DNA from: Neolentinus lepideus HHB14362 ss-1 | Taxonomy: Eukaryota > Basidiomycota > Agaricomycetes > Gloeophyllales > Gloeophyllaceae | Length of the DNA: 64,000 nt | NCBI GenBank assembly: GCA_001632425.1 | Contig: KV425592.1 | Span: forward strand, 138,440-202,439 | Direction of reading: 5' to 3' | Shown here: piece by piece, positions 23,954 through 36,746 of the stretch | Numbering within the stretch: the first letter of the stretch is position 1 | How the letters are laid out: each line of letters opens with the position of its first letter | The notes under the pieces: generated by a model | The model's input: only the letters and a program-made list of their open reading frames with translations | Database searches by the model: none | Told to the model about the DNA's origin: nothing | Program-made: the position numbers and the translations under genes

Positions 23954-26633
23954 ATGGAGAATGGCAGGTCGAGTCCGGGTTATAAGGAGGAGGCGGTGGA
24001 GAGCAAGTGTCAGAGTGTGGATTCTGAGATTGACTTGTTGGCGTTCTACGAGGATCGGGCTGGGCGATTAGTCGTTGACCCTCAGTAAGAGTCTAATCAC
24101 CATTACATGAACCGTTGACTCTGTGTTGACTACCTCATGCGCCCCTTCAGAGAAGCGCGGATTGAATTCGGAGACGCCGTCGCGTCGAAGCTGAAGCTGA
24201 GCAAAGACGGCACGAAGGTGCTGTGGCCGCAACCCTCAGACGATCCGGAAGACCCACAAAACGTTGGTGAAGTTTCTTCTGATTATTTGATTACGAGTTG
24301 AAGGCAAACCCTGTCTGCCTGTGTTACAGTGGAGCAATCTCAGAAAGACTGTCCAGCTCATCATCATCACGCTGGCTGCTATAACCCCGGATTTCGACTC
24401 TGGTGTGGGTATAGCAGCAATTTTTGCGTTGGCTAAACAGTATGGAACTACTACGGGTGTCATCAACAACCTTACATCCAAGTGAGTCTTCCTTCCTAGC
24501 GAGATGGTGGTGATAATGAGTTAAATTGGGTGCAACAGTTGGAGTATCTTTCTGCTAGGTTAGTCTTGAAATTTACTTAGTCCGTAGGAGCTAGCGAACG
24601 ACGCCGCTGAATAGGATGGGGTGGGATTTTCGCTGTGATGCTCATGAGGCGGTATGGACGGCTGCCAGTCTTGTTCTGGTCCCAGGTATGTTAGCTCACC
24701 AGATGATAAACCTAAATTCGGAATGTTCATTTGGGATCGTCGATACAGGTTCTAGCGTTAGGTTTTCTAGTAGGCTGTACCTTCGCTCCAAACCTAAAGA
24801 CATTCGCAGGTGGGTATTTTCGATAATTTCGTTGGGCACAAACTCACTCTCCAACCTAGCCATGCGGTGCTTAACGGCTTTCTTCGCGTAAGTTGTAGAC
24901 CTTTTCTCTAAAACGGTTGTGCAGACAATATGACCAAAATAATGAAGGACATGTCCACAAGTTACAGTAAGTTGGCAAATGATCCTCCCCTTCTGTGGTC
25001 TGATCTTGACCATAATCTCTGTGTAGGGTCTCTACGTCGTAACAGATATGTATCCATTTCATCTCCAAGCTCGTAAGGTCAGTTACTTCTCTCACAGTAG
25101 GACTCGTGAAAGCTTACCCCCTACTCACTCAGCTCAACGTGTGGACCATGGGCTTCATCATCTCGGCATTCCTCTCGCCCTTCGCCTTCGGGTTTCTAGT
25201 TGCTCGAGCAAAGTGAGCACACACTGATTCCCTTATAAGAGACTAAGCTGATCCATCCCATGGTAGCTGGCGCTGGACCTATGGCGTCGCGAGTATCTAC
25301 GGCGCCGTCGTCGTCTCCCTCATAATGTTCTTCGGCGAGGAAACGTACGTTCGTCTCCCTTCCTTTCCTTCCCATTCACCGCTTTACACTCTCCCTGCGG
25401 CGTGGAATGCCTTCGTAGACTATATGACCGTTCGTTCAAACCCGTCCCTCCGCGCCCAACTGCCGGCGTCCGGTATCGTACCGAGACGCTCCTGGGTTTG
25501 ACGGGGTTGAAGATGGCGAGATACAGGCCGAGCGTGGTCAGCGGGCTGGTGAGCCATTTGAATGTGCTGTGGAGGCCACACCTGCTGGGGGTGTTGCTAT
25601 TCGAGGTGCGTCCTATTTAGGCGGAGAGTCGGGTGGAAGGCTGATGTGGTGAATGCGGTAGGCTTTTGTGTTTGGATTTGCTATTGGGATCAACGTATGT
25701 TCGTGTGAAAGAAAGGCAGTGGATGTTTGTTGATGGTTCCTTGGGGTTTGTAGGTTACGATGGCGGTGTTCCTCGGTACCCCTCCTCCTGTCGGATTCGG
25801 CTGGAGTCAATACGCAACAGCGGCTGGATATGCGACTCCTATCGCACGTACTCCCATCATTGTTCATGCTTACTAAGCATCGACACTGACGGAATACCTT
25901 CTCCAGGTGGCAGTATTGATCGGCGAAATCACAGGTCGCTACGCGAATGACTGGATCCAAGGCTGGTCGATCCGGCGGAACAAAGGTGTATTCGAAGCCG
26001 AGAGCCGTCTATGGTCAGTGGGAAGATGTGCGTCTTCTGAAAGATATGATGACCTGTCTTTCTTAGGGCGTGCTATATTGCGATCCCGCTGTACATTTGC
26101 GGGTTCATCGTGCTCGGGGCGTCGTTGCAGAACCACCTGTCGGCGGGGGCGCTGGTCATGGGATGGGGGATCGCGGAGGTGGCGGTGATGGTTAATACGG
26201 TGGCTGTTTGTGAGTGCTCGCATACTTTGGCCCATATTTTCGCCAGCAGAGATGGGGATGTTGATTGGGTTGGTGAGCAGATGCGTACTGCAACGACTGC
26301 TTCCCGAAGAACCACGGGGAGGTCAGCTCGTTGGTCAATTTGATGAGGACGCTGGGTGGGTTCGCCGTTGCGTATTTCCAGGTGCCGTGGGCGGAGAAGC
26401 ATGGGGCGCTGCAGGTGTTTGGGTGTGAGGCTGCGTGAGTAGAATGTGCTTTCTGAGGTTCGGCTGAGTATGGTCTGACGGTTGTGATCGTGATCGTAGG
26501 ATTGTGGCGGGGCTCTTCTTACTCATTGTTCCTGCGTTGCAGCTGAAGGGGAGGTATCTCAGGGTAAGGGACCATGATGTACAATCGGACTTGGGTGCTA
26601 ACCATGGGCCTCTAGGAGCGTTTCTCGATCTGA
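23954..26633 (+). CDS. MFS transporter (DHA1/Tpo1-like), unit 2, intact
   Basis: Predicted plasma-membrane drug/polyamine-type exporter, twelve helices, about sixteen exons, TGA at 26631-26633. The ATG used in unit 1 is ACG here, so translation must begin at the next in-frame ATG (23954), shortening the tail by seven residues. The second-helix exon reads GWGGIFAVMLMRRYGRLPVLF with TGG intact. Later segments include ATCPQVT, GLYVVTDMYPFHLQARK, NWRWTYGVASIYGAVVV, FFGEETLYDRS, AVFVFGFAIGIN, GWSQYATAAGYATP, GEITGRYANDWIQGWSIRR, YIAIPLYICGF and YCNDCFPKNHGEVSSL. Near 25850 the donor GT of unit 1 has become GC (ATC|GCACGT); splicing may use GC-AG there or a GTACTC donor four bases further on with a shifted acceptor, both in frame. 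It is the only apparently complete MFS copy. Confidence 0.9.
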
Positions 26634-27399
26634 ACGTGGCATACTTCATGATGTATTTATACCTAATAATGTTCATGTTGTTTGTATCTCGTGTACGCGA
26701 CGGCTGTTCCGGAGAATCAATATCTAGCCGACGCACTGATCCGCTGTGGGGCATTCCGGCGTAACATGTTGATCGTGGTGTTTCTGAAAGACGTCGACAG
26801 AAAAGTTGAACAGTTGGCAACGAGCGGAAAGCTAGTCGAGACAGATCGCGTCTTGCAAGGGTCATGCATGAAATAGTGTACCGCGGAGAAACATACAAAC
26901 CTTGACATATCCTGTTTTGGCAAGGCAGGAAGCGCTGTTGAATGGAGGGCTGTGCAGATAGCCTCTTCCGTCATCGGATGCGATGTTGAAGCCCATGTAG
27001 GTGGAGCTGCCCTCGCGGTTAACAGCCCCCGCGGTTGACGACGACAGCGACGAACATATTCCCGCTTACGACCACCGCGTCTGGCGAACACACGTCGGCG
27101 TCACACACAACGACGCCGGACTCAGACTGAACGACACACGCGACTCGGACGCCTTGCCCGTCCTGCTGCGCTTCACTTTTCTTTCTTTCTCTGCCTGCTG
27201 CCAGCAGTTACTGGATACGTTCTGACTATCAATCATCGATAGCATCTAACACAGCCTATTCCCTGCGCTTGCGTATCCAAAGCACTCCAGCTGTAGACTT
27301 GTTTCCTGACCACGCTCTCTCTTCCGACCGACTCCGTGCTGCTGACATTTGCTCAACTGCGGCAATCGTATGAAGCTAGAGCGAACATCGAACTCCCGG
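26634..27399. other. Intergenic region
   Basis: No gene seen. The minus-strand ORFs here lack family features and overlap the duplicated-unit edge. Confidence 0.4.
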
Positions 27400-29429
27400 A
27401 TGGCTCTTGCGACTCTCACCGCGCGCCCAGTTGTGCGCTATATTTTCCTTGTTTTTGTTGTGATCGTGAGTCTTTTATTACGTTACATCTCAATTCCGGA
27501 AAGTCTTCGGACAACGCGCCTGTAGTCCTATCTTGGTGGTGAGACGGGTGGTCTAATAGCGTAAGGCTATCACATAGTCCATCAGCTGGGGCGGCCTCAC
27601 TTGTGTGGGCAAGTGCATTAGCGTTAGCCAGAATTTCCCGCTCTCAGCACTTCAACCACGGAATTCCTCAGTGTACTTGATCTCTAACCATTCAATAGAT
27701 CGCCCTCCACTCGATCCTCAGTCTCACCCATTCAGGTTACTCCCAAGCCACCTCCCTTTCGCACCTACTCGGCTCCTCACAAGCCCGGCCCACGGTCCCC
27801 GCAGACTACTACGAAGACATCGTCCCCGCCTACCTCAACAGTTCCAACAACAATAATGGGCACCTCCTCACACGCAAGGCGAACGCCACTATGTTGATGC
27901 TCGCGAGGAACTCGGATATCGATGGCGCCGTGCGTAGCGTGCGCGAGGTTGAGGACAGATTCAACAGGAAGTTCGGGTATCCCTGGGTATTCCTGAACGA
28001 AGAGGACTTTAGCGAGGAGTTTAAGAAGTGCGCACCTACCTACGCTCGCGTTCGAGGTGTCCCCGCTAATTGGGTTGCAGGCGTATTTCCGTGATCACGA
28101 CAACACCTGTGTCCTTCGGGAGGATCCCGCATGATCACTGGTTCCAGCCCTCCTGGATTGACGAAGGGAAGGCCTCGGCCGGGCGCAAGAAGATGGAGGA
28201 CGATGGAGTAATCTATGGTGGCAGTCTGAGCTACCGCAATATGTGCAGGTTCAACTCGGGGGTGCGTCATCCCTTTCTAACCTGCCCCACCTCCCTTTAC
28301 TGAATTCGGTGCTGTATAGTTCTTCTACCGCCATGAGCTCCTGCAGCCCTACCGCTACTACTGGCGCGTCGAGCCCGATGTGCATTTCCACTGCGAGGTC
28401 GACTTTGACCCATTTCTGTTCATGGGGGACTATAACAAGACATACGGTGCGTGCCTCTTTTCTTGGTCACCACCTTTCCTTTCTCTCCGCTTCATGACCT
28501 TGCTAAACTAAGTCTCTACCCATGCAGGCTTCACAATCACCATGTACGAGTTCGAGAAGACGATCCCGACGCTGTGGGACACTGTCAAGGCGTTTGTCAA
28601 GGAGCACCCGCAGTATGTTTCACCCGAGAATGCGATGGCATTTTTGAGCGAGGACGGGGGCGAGAGGTATAATTTGTGCCATTGTGAGTGTTTTTTCGTT
28701 CATCTACCCGTCCTTCTTATCGTGGTTTCGGGAATGCGAACGTGGAGCTGACAGTGTGTTGCAGTCTGGTCGAATTTCGAGATCGCGGATATGGACTTCT
28801 GGCGCGGGGAGGCGTACACGAAGTTCTTTGAGTACCTAGATAAGACGGGCGGATTCTATTACGAGGTGTGTCCTTTCCTCACCTACCCTGTTTCCTACCC
28901 CAAACTTCCATCATCTGCCCCGTTATTGACACTGACATCGTATCGCTCAGCGCTGGGGTGACGCACCCGTGCACTCAATAGCCGCCGGCCTCTTGTCGCG
29001 AAAAGACCAGATCCACTTCTTCAGCGAGATCGGGTATGAGCACAATCCGTACACGCACTGCCCGACGGGCGAGGCGTGGACGAGGGGGAGGTGTTCATGT
29101 AACGAGGGGAGGAGTTTTGGTGAGTGGTTCGGTCGTTTGGAGTGTCGGTTCCTTTCGATAGCTTTGGGCTGGCTCGTATCGGCTAGGCGTCGAGTAGGTT
29201 GGAGACCTGGGGTTTTCCCCTATGCGCCGAGCATTGTCGCGTGCCAGACGAGGACGTGTAGTTGTTTGGTTGTGTGTCTTAATTTCGCCTTGCTTGTGGC
29301 TGGTAGTTTCGTCTTTCATGTTTTCGCATCCGTTTGGGTTTGGGAGCGTGTACTGACCATGCCTTATCAGATTACGACGGGTACTCATGTATGGCGAAGT
29401 GGGATCGGGTGAACGGAATAGTGCACTGA
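27400..29429 (+). CDS. Alpha-1,2-mannosyltransferase, KRE2/MNT1 type (GT15)
   Basis: Golgi type II enzyme that adds alpha-1,2-mannose from GDP-mannose to O- and N-linked glycans. Eight exons keep frame: 27400-27465, 27699-28027, 28081-28261, 28320-28446, 28528-28683, 28765-28865, 28951-29119, 29371-29429, giving 395 residues. The first exon encodes a short N-tail and hydrophobic anchor (YIFLVFVVI). Then come NATMLMLARNSDIDGAVRSV, FGYPWVFLNEEDF, HWFQPSWIDE, SYRNMCRFNSGFFYRHELL, YYWRVEPDVHFHCEVDFDPF (core GT15 motif with metal-binding acidic residues), [35 protein letters not shown] and the Cys-rich end (THCPTGEAW to FDYDGYSCMAKWD). Introns 1 (233 nt) and 7 (251 nt) are unusually long for this genome. 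The first exon is the least certain part. Confidence 0.93.
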
Positions 29430-32400
29430 GAGCACTCCATCTACGCATCGAACCCAAAGCTAGCCCCCACAACACGTATCGAACATCAAGACTGAGCTGA
29501 GCTGAATACTCAAGCTGACTCTTACTCTCGCGCGCAAGTGCAATTGTAGCATATGTTGTATATGTATACGATACACCGCATAGCTAAGATAGAGCGCAAA
29601 ACACATGTATAAAGTAATTTATTGAATCGATTCTGTCAGTATGGAGGGCTTGCCTGACATGAAAGCGCATGTGAGACGCTCGACGAGCCAACCTGAGAGA
29701 CGTGAGCAAAAGGTGGCTCGACCCGAAGAGACGCCGTGGGGCGGAGAAGACGAACGCGCCTTGGAACTGGCTACGGCGACTTAGAGGGAGTACCTGAGCG
29801 GCTGCGAACGTAAGTCAGGAACCAGAGAATATGGAGAGGTGCGATTTTGTTGTCGACGAATTACGCCATAGAGCCGTTCCTGATGAGTTAGAGGGCGCAT
29901 TAGAATTTAGAACAGCAGGCAAGGTCAGCGTGAGTCGAGAGCCGTCATATTTTGAGAGCAAGGAACAAGACCACGGAGAGTTAAGCCCTTGAGGGAGAGG
30001 CAGCATTGCACAGATGCACTGAGTAGCACCAGGGCGTCAATCTGCGTCGAGTTGAACTCAACCGGGTCGACACAAATGGGGTTGTCCGGTGGCGGTTGGG
30101 TAATCCAGGATACCGATCATAGGTCTTCCGGTTAAACCGATATTTGCCAATCGAAGAGAGAAGGCGTCCTGGGGGATGTGATTGACAGCGACGTCGGCTA
30201 GCGGTACTTTGACACCGCGTGGGGAAGTCATAGATTATTGCTAGCCCTCAAACTCTAGAATATGGATGAGCGGGAGGGCGAGATGTGGCGAGATGCTGTG
30301 AGCAAGGGGTTAATGCTGCCATAGGGGTGGATGGATGGACGAGGCCTGACCGTACTAGAACAGCAGACTACCATCTGGATCACATATATGAGGGGTTCAT
30401 CAGGGAGGACACAAAGTAATAGACCAGAGGTACTGTTGCCAAGCAGGACAATAATATGCGCGTTAGTAACATCCGCACTCGTGCTACTCACACACGAAGA
30501 TAGCTGATTTCTCAGACGGGTGCAATCCAGGTCATAGAAGTCAATAATGACGCGGAAGATCAGGGAAGAATTGCGCCTCAGAAAATGAGATTGGATTGAA
30601 GGCGCCCGAGTCGTATAGGAGAAGACAAGGTCGGTGGCGCTACTTTGCACCATTCAGATCGGTGAGGATGTGAGCGGCCTGGGGCCTTGGAAGTCGTACC
30701 ACCAAGAACAAAACAGGAGAATGAGCCACTCCGTATAGGAGACGCCATCATAAGAGGCTCGTGTACTTGGTCTTGCGCGTAGAATTGGATGGCCTGGCAA
30801 CAATGCCTCCCCTCGAACATAGGCCGACAGTTCGGGCCCGACAGATCCACGACTAAATCCCCCTGGAGATAACATATGAGATACCCGACAATTAACTTCG
30901 TTGGTAACTTGTGTCGCGAAGCAGGATGTGCGAGAAGTTAGAAAATTGCAACGCCACCTACGTATGCACGCTTCGGCCGATACTACTTATCGTTCTGAAG
31001 CGTCGTTAACCAGGCCCAACATTATTTACCCATACAGCGACACCAACACTGTATAGGTATGGAGGGTAAGATTATTCATGAACAAGCATGAAAAGATTCT
31101 TACCTTCCACTGAGTATGCATTAAGAACGAGCGGGAAGGAGAACTCGGCAAAGATGCGAAGTCTCGGGAACGGGATTCCGTTGCCGATCGACTAGGGACA
31201 GGTCGACTTTAAGCAGGTGGTGCTGACAGATCTAGCGACTGGCGGGGCGGGGCACCCCGTGAACATAGCTGTTACTGCGGCTGCTTGTACGTGACAATGA
31301 TAATCACAATCAGACTGGAGTTCCTCCCTTGAAAGGATGTGGCTTGATCACTGTCTGTCGCCACGTTGTCATGCACGACCGAGCTACAGTCAATATTCTT
31401 TAACATTTTTTGTTCTGCAAGGAGATAACAGAGACCGACTGCATGGAGTGAGCTGATCGCGAAAGTCGACCTGACCCTGTAACGGGACACTCTTAATGGC
31501 CGGAGTTCCTTTGCATCCCGGATGGCGAATCTGGAGGAACAAGACAGCTCGAGACTGTCCTTCTAGTACTTCCTGCCCCTGATGTGTTATTATCATTAAA
31601 TGGGATATGTAACCCCCTTAATACGCCTTCTACACTCAACTAAGAATTCTCATACCGCTTCAGATATACTAGGATGCATGCCAGTGGTCTTTGAAATAAT
31701 AACGGAAAATTTGGATGTCGTAGCAAATACCAGTCGGATTGCGCAGCTATAGGAAGTAAAACGGAGATTAAAGATGCGGGGTAGATCCATCTGCTTTCTT
31801 AGAGTCTAACCTGATATATCGATAAGTGCTAGCGTTAAAAGGCTGCCGTGCCTTTCAGGACAGCAATTAGTAGTTTCCAGAATACTAATAAACGTGATGC
31901 TTGTCGCAAGATTCAAACTCCGCCTGCAGACACGCCAAGAATGAAAAAGTACTGCTCACCGGTTCTCAATCATTCATTGTTCAGAGCCACACAGTAACTG
32001 GCCACACTCTTTTGAAGTTTGCATGCTCCCTGTTTGCTCGAGCATTTCTCTTACTATTTATTTGCCTTCATTCCATCTCCAGAGATCTAGGGGTACATGT
32101 CGGCATTGTTTGCCGCGTCGGGGGTTGCGTGTGACTCAGACGTGACAGAGATTTTGCATATCCCTTCCGCAGCATCTCTCCTGTAACAAGATCTAAAATG
32201 TGAAAAAACCGTAGTAGTGTTCGTATGATAGCACCACATGATGTCTTGAAAACCAGACGAGTGGCGATTTACCAGATCGTTCGCAACTTCACGATAGTAC
32301 AGACCACGAACCAGGAACGAGGGAGCATTTTGGATGTGAAAGGGGTATTTTTAAACGGTTTGTGATTCTGCCCGGCCGGCTTCCAGAACGCAAATATTTG

Positions 32401-32876
32401 CCGACATATGTTTGAGCTCCGTTTTCTCGAGACTTGAGCGCTTGAGCAGTGGTTCACCTGACAACAGAAGAAGACTTGGGTGTAAACTGTAGTCCGGACC
32501 GCCAGCATTTTCATCTCCCAGGGTCTGAGGAAGCGGCTGCTGCCTGATTTGGACGCCCGAGCCACCTCTGCATGTGCGAAGCTCTTTCGGCCAAGCATAA
32601 TATTTCTGGCCCGTGGCGCATAATTGTCGTGCCAACACGCATTACCCTTATTCCGCACTATGGTTGCATTGCGAAACGTTTCCAGCTCTGCGGAGACGTT
32701 GTGAGATAAGTCTGGGCCCGAAGAGTCACCGGTCTGTCATAAAGTACTTTGGACTGATATCGAAGGCGAGCGGGACTCCTGAAAAACGGGAAACATATAT
32801 ACTACAACCGCTCTTTTGTTTGTTTCGTTCTATTCCGACCACATCCCTCCCTCCCCTGCACTCGAGGCTCTCAAAT
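29430..32876. other. 3.4 kb without a confident gene
   Basis: Minus-strand ORFs at 30255-30653, 30578-30875 and 31272-31596 show scattered coding-like features, for example a plausible intron (GTGAGT...TTACTAAC...AACAG) near 30430-30490 and a VPLVYYFVSSLMNPSYM-like exon after it. Frames do not connect, and stops interrupt them. I read it as either spacer or a heavily decayed gene. A TATA-like ACATATATAC sits at 32794, 80 bp before the next gene. Confidence 0.4.
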
Positions 32877-34685
32877 GGCAGACCTCCTTGCAGCGTTGGA
32901 CCTCCTCCCTCCAGATGTGAATAGGTTCTCCTACGTGGCCGAGTACCTCCGGGAGTCGTTTGTGATCATCAATCCGCAATGGTATGTCTTTCAGCACATT
33001 CCCTTCGATTTGTCTCTGACAGGAATGTAGGGTTCATGTCCTTCTATACGTCTTCGCCGTGTGCTTTGGAATGTAGGTGACGAAAAGACTGCAGCACCAG
33101 TCAGAGGCTAAAGCCGTCGAATCTTCCCAGCGCGCTGATCTTGACGTTGGTTGGGCTCCTTGCGAAAGTGAAAAGCGGTGAATTCTATCTAATTCGATTC
33201 CAAAATGGGCTCCTGGTCCCTAATGCGTAAGAAATTGTCGTATCCCTTAATGTCAATTTTAAGACTAATCGAGCCTTGGCCAGGGTCGTGCTGTACTCTC
33301 TTTGGATCGCTGTCTTCATCACCATGATGTTCGTGAACCTCATCTGGCAAATCTGGTGCGATGACAAACGACAAGTAAGTTGCAGAAGACTCGGCTACCG
33401 TCGTAGCAGTACTTATGATTGCATTCTGCAGCCTTCAACCGGCCGCATTGCCCTTTTCGGGTGTATGTGGTTCTGCTTCTGGGAAGCGGGGTTCAGTTAC
33501 GTAAGTCGCCTCAAGTTCATGACAATAATATTTCCGTAGGGGCTGAGATTCGGCGACTATATTAGACGATTTCGACGATCAGTTACACCTTGAAAGTTGG
33601 CGCCACGTTAGCCAGTACTGCCGACGGTGCTGCCCGCTGGGCCGAACAGAAGGCCAGGCGTGACTGGAAGGTCTATTTGGTGTGGTTTGTGGATATCATC
33701 ACTTTCGTCTTTCCTCTGTCGCACGTCGTCTGTGAGTCTCCTGCTTTTATTGTACCGTTCCAGAGAACGGTACTTATGGGCGCGGGGCAGCTACGTGGAC
33801 CATCTTCATCAAGTCCAACACGGATTTCGACAACGCGTTCAAGATCTCACGCGGTATCCGGGACAATCTCACGTCCCTGGCACCGTCTTACAACCCGAAT
33901 ACTTTCAACGCCACCACTGATCTCCTACCGTCGCTTGCCCGTATGCCTGAGATGGAGGCCAACTTGAATGAGTGGGTCCGACTCTCCCGCTGGGGCTACG
34001 CTCTCCTCGCTTTTTACTGTTTCCTTTCCCTTGCCGTTAGTTGCTCGTATTGCGGAACAGAGACGCTATTTGACACTGATGTAATTATAGATCTGGACAC
34101 CCTTCTTCATCATCCTCCGCGCGCAGCTCCTTCAGTCCATGGGCAGCAAGACGAAGCAGTTATCCGGAAACGACGTGAGCTCTGGATCCTCAGGTATTCA
34201 TATCGTACCTGAGCGTGCTCGTCAACGGTACCGGACACTACTCTGGACCACCGCTACTGTCTTCTTGAAGGACTTCGCGTACGGCGGTGTGGCACGTGAG
34301 TATTGACCTGACATCTGCTTGTCTCATATCATTTGACGCCCCTGCAGTCGCTGTCGGTGTCCGCCCAGGCTACGTACTCGACCCTCACTACAACATCGTC
34401 TGTATCGTCCTAGCTGCGGGCGTCTTCTCCATCGTAGGCAACATCATCGCCGGCCTTGTTGCATGGGGCGCTGTCCGGCAACTCATTCATGACCGGGCAC
34501 CCGCGACAACGTTCAGAGGCATATCATCGACGATGCACTTCAGGAACCACTCGCGATCGCAGGCGATGGAACTTGCGAACGTAGTCAAGCTCGATCTCGA
34601 GGCCCCCATGGTGACAATCGAGAAGGAGACTTACACAGAGAGTGATAAGACGTTTATACGTGGACTCGAGTACAAGGGACAATAA
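32877..34685 (+). CDS. Multi-pass membrane protein of unknown function
   Basis: Start ATG 32877 (MADLLAALDLLPPDVNRFSY), TAA ending 34685, with about nine small introns. Hydrophobic helices: VHVLLYVFAVCFG, VVLYSLWIAVFITMMFVNLIW, IALFGCMWFCFWEAGFSY, VYLVWFVDIITFVFPLSHVV, YALLAFYCFLSLA, WTPFFIILRAQLL, TLLWTTATVFLKDFAYGGV and IVCIVLAAGVFSIVGNIIAGLV, so probably seven to eight spans. Between the fourth and fifth lies a ~70-residue polar loop with N-glycosylation sequons (NGT, NLT, NAT), suggesting a lumenal or extracellular loop. The C-terminus is a ~65-residue charged tail. I do not recognise a named family; topology resembles fungal seven-transmembrane receptor-like proteins. The acceptor near 33762 is ambiguous. 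Confidence 0.75.
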
Positions 34686-35052
34686 GATGTATGTGGAGCA
34701 AGCACTTTCTATTTCCCATTGGCAGGCGGATTATACCATTATTGTTATTATGGTTAGTTGTGAATTCATGTGTCCTTCGTTAAATTGATTCGGTCTGCCC
34801 TGGTGGCGACCTTGAGAAAGCCCCATGTACCTATGCCTCAAGCCTCAAGTCGTGATTTGACTAGACGTGGATTTCGACGTAAATGGGTGGCTCGACGAAC
34901 TTGACAAGTGGCTCGCAGACGAGATCTCCCGAGCGTTTAGACACCCTCCGGACTCTTCCGCGCCACCATGTCACGTGCCGTCGAGGCATACGCCAATGCC
35001 ATCGCTTGTGGCCGCCAAGTATTGAGACCTAATTGCTACCCAAGGTTGAGAA
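34686..35052. other. Intergenic region
   Basis: Non-coding spacer between two same-strand genes; no distinct element recognised. Confidence 0.4.
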
Positions 35053-36746
35053 ATGTTCTCAGATCGCAAAGTCTCATTCAAGACACCACCAGCTGCTCTG
35101 GTGGATGTGCGACAATCCCAAAGTGCCCGTCGCGAAAAGGTTAGCGTGCACCATGTCTGCGATAGCAGCTGGCACTAATTCGGGTGCATTCAGGCTCTGG
35201 AAGAACAGAAGCGGGTGTGTCTCATGCTTTGAAATTTGGAGACACATTTCATTGATGGTCTGAGCCTCGAAGTAGCGACGCGCGCAACGAATCGATGCAT
35301 CCAGGCAACTCGATCTATTTGCGGATCTGACCCTAGGACCTTCAGACGATGAGGGCGAGGATGAGGGAGATGGCGAACCTATTCGAGAGGGCGTGGCATC
35401 CTTTGCATCTATGCTGCCCGAGTCTAGTGTGGGACCATCCACCAGTCAACCTGCTTCAGAAGAGGCTAGCAAAAAGGGAGGAAAGAAGAAGACCAAGAAG
35501 CGAAGGAAGCACAAGGCGAATAAATGGGCTGAAAAGTGCATGTACGCTGAGCTGCTCGAGATGACTGAGGACAATCCCTGGTCGGATGGCCTCCCGACTG
35601 ACTTGGAGACAGGTTGGGTTGCAGTAGCACCGGTGCCCGTGGGCAAGCGCTGTCTGGCAGTAACACATCACTCTTTTGGTTTTCCAAGTGCTGGTGCGTA
35701 TTATACACCCTCCATACTGCGTCAATCAACGTCGGTACATCTAGGCCCCAACACTACTCTCCACTCGCGCTTGCTTGGTAAATGCCTCCTTCCGCCTTTC
35801 CCCTCCGCCCTGCCACCATCCACTATCCTCGACTGCATACTCGACCCTAACTGGGCGAAGAACGGTATCCTTCACGTGCTCGATGTCATCCAATGGAAGG
35901 GACAGGAAGTTGGCGACTGCGAGACAGCGTTCAGGTATTTCCCATGCCAGTGTCTAGTTTATGACTGACCGAATGGGAGATAGGTTCTGGTGGCGCGACA
36001 CCCGTCTCTCAGAGCTCCCTCCCACACCTCCGCCTCCATCCGCCCCGTCTCCAGAGAACACTGCTCCCACCTCGTACCGCTTCCCCTATCCAACTAACCT
36101 CGTCCCTGTGCCTTACCATACCGACACCTCCCTCACCTCTCTGCTCACCTCTATTATTCCCAGCGCCCGTGTTCCCCGCTACCTTTCCATTTTTCTCCCC
36201 GCCGCTCGCTCATTTACAATGGATATTGACACGCAGTTCGGATCCAATAACGCGACGCAGCCAGTGACATTCGAGATCGCACCGGATGGTTTACTCTTGT
36301 ACGTCGTCCAGGCGAGCTACGAGCCGGGGACTAGTCCCCTGAGTAGCTGGGTGCCCGTCCACGCTTACGATGGTGGAGGTGAAGGACATTTGGACGTGTT
36401 TGAAAGGCAGGTAGTCAAGCAGTCTCACCTGATTGCATCGAATTCTCAAGGGGCTGCTCTCTTGAAGGCTTGTGCGTCGGAGGTTTTCCAGACCAGCCTC
36501 TGTGGAAGTGGATATGGATGCAGACTAACATCACAACGTTCAGAAATATGGTACACCGATGTGGCTCTACATCGCTGCGAGCCTAGCAGAATACATGTAA
36601 AAATCTGTGCCATGACTGGTAAACAGGTAATGCCGACTTACCCTCAGCTCTCCGTCTTTCCTCTGCAGCGCGGAAACAATCAGCCGGAACAAGCTCGTCA
36701 CTATCCTACGAACATTCCTCAGCTGTTCGCAATGCAGCAAAAATGA
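35053..36746 (+). CDS. Snurportin-1-like snRNP import adaptor
   Basis: Snurportin binds the trimethyl-guanosine cap of spliceosomal snRNPs and links them to importin-beta. Start ATG 35053; exons 35053-35139, 35194-35216, 35305-35693, 35745-35934 and from 35984. The 51-nt intron 35694-35744 is a multiple of three. The N-terminus (QSQSARREK, ALEEQKRVQLDL) looks like the importin-beta-binding helix. A Lys-rich stretch KKGGKKKTKKRRKHK and an acidic block follow. The cap-binding domain is clear: VGKRCLAVTHHS, PNTTLHSRLLGKCLLPPFP, STILDCILD, LHVLDVIQWKGQEVGDCETAFRFWWRD. Homology ends near HLDVFERQ (about 36408). The remaining ~110 codons do not look like the family, so a 3' intron or earlier end is likely and the stop at 36746 is provisional. 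Confidence 0.82.

Larger units (their letters stand above)
22240..26670 (+). repeat. Duplicated transporter cassette, unit 2
   Basis: Second copy of the MATE+MFS cassette in the same orientation. It is about 1.3 kb shorter than unit 1, almost entirely because of deletions in the MATE gene. Confidence 0.9.

Noticed and set aside
27530..27610. tRNA-like hairpin within the first intron of the mannosyltransferase gene
   Set aside because: Only one short stem pairs; no cloverleaf and no T-loop consensus.
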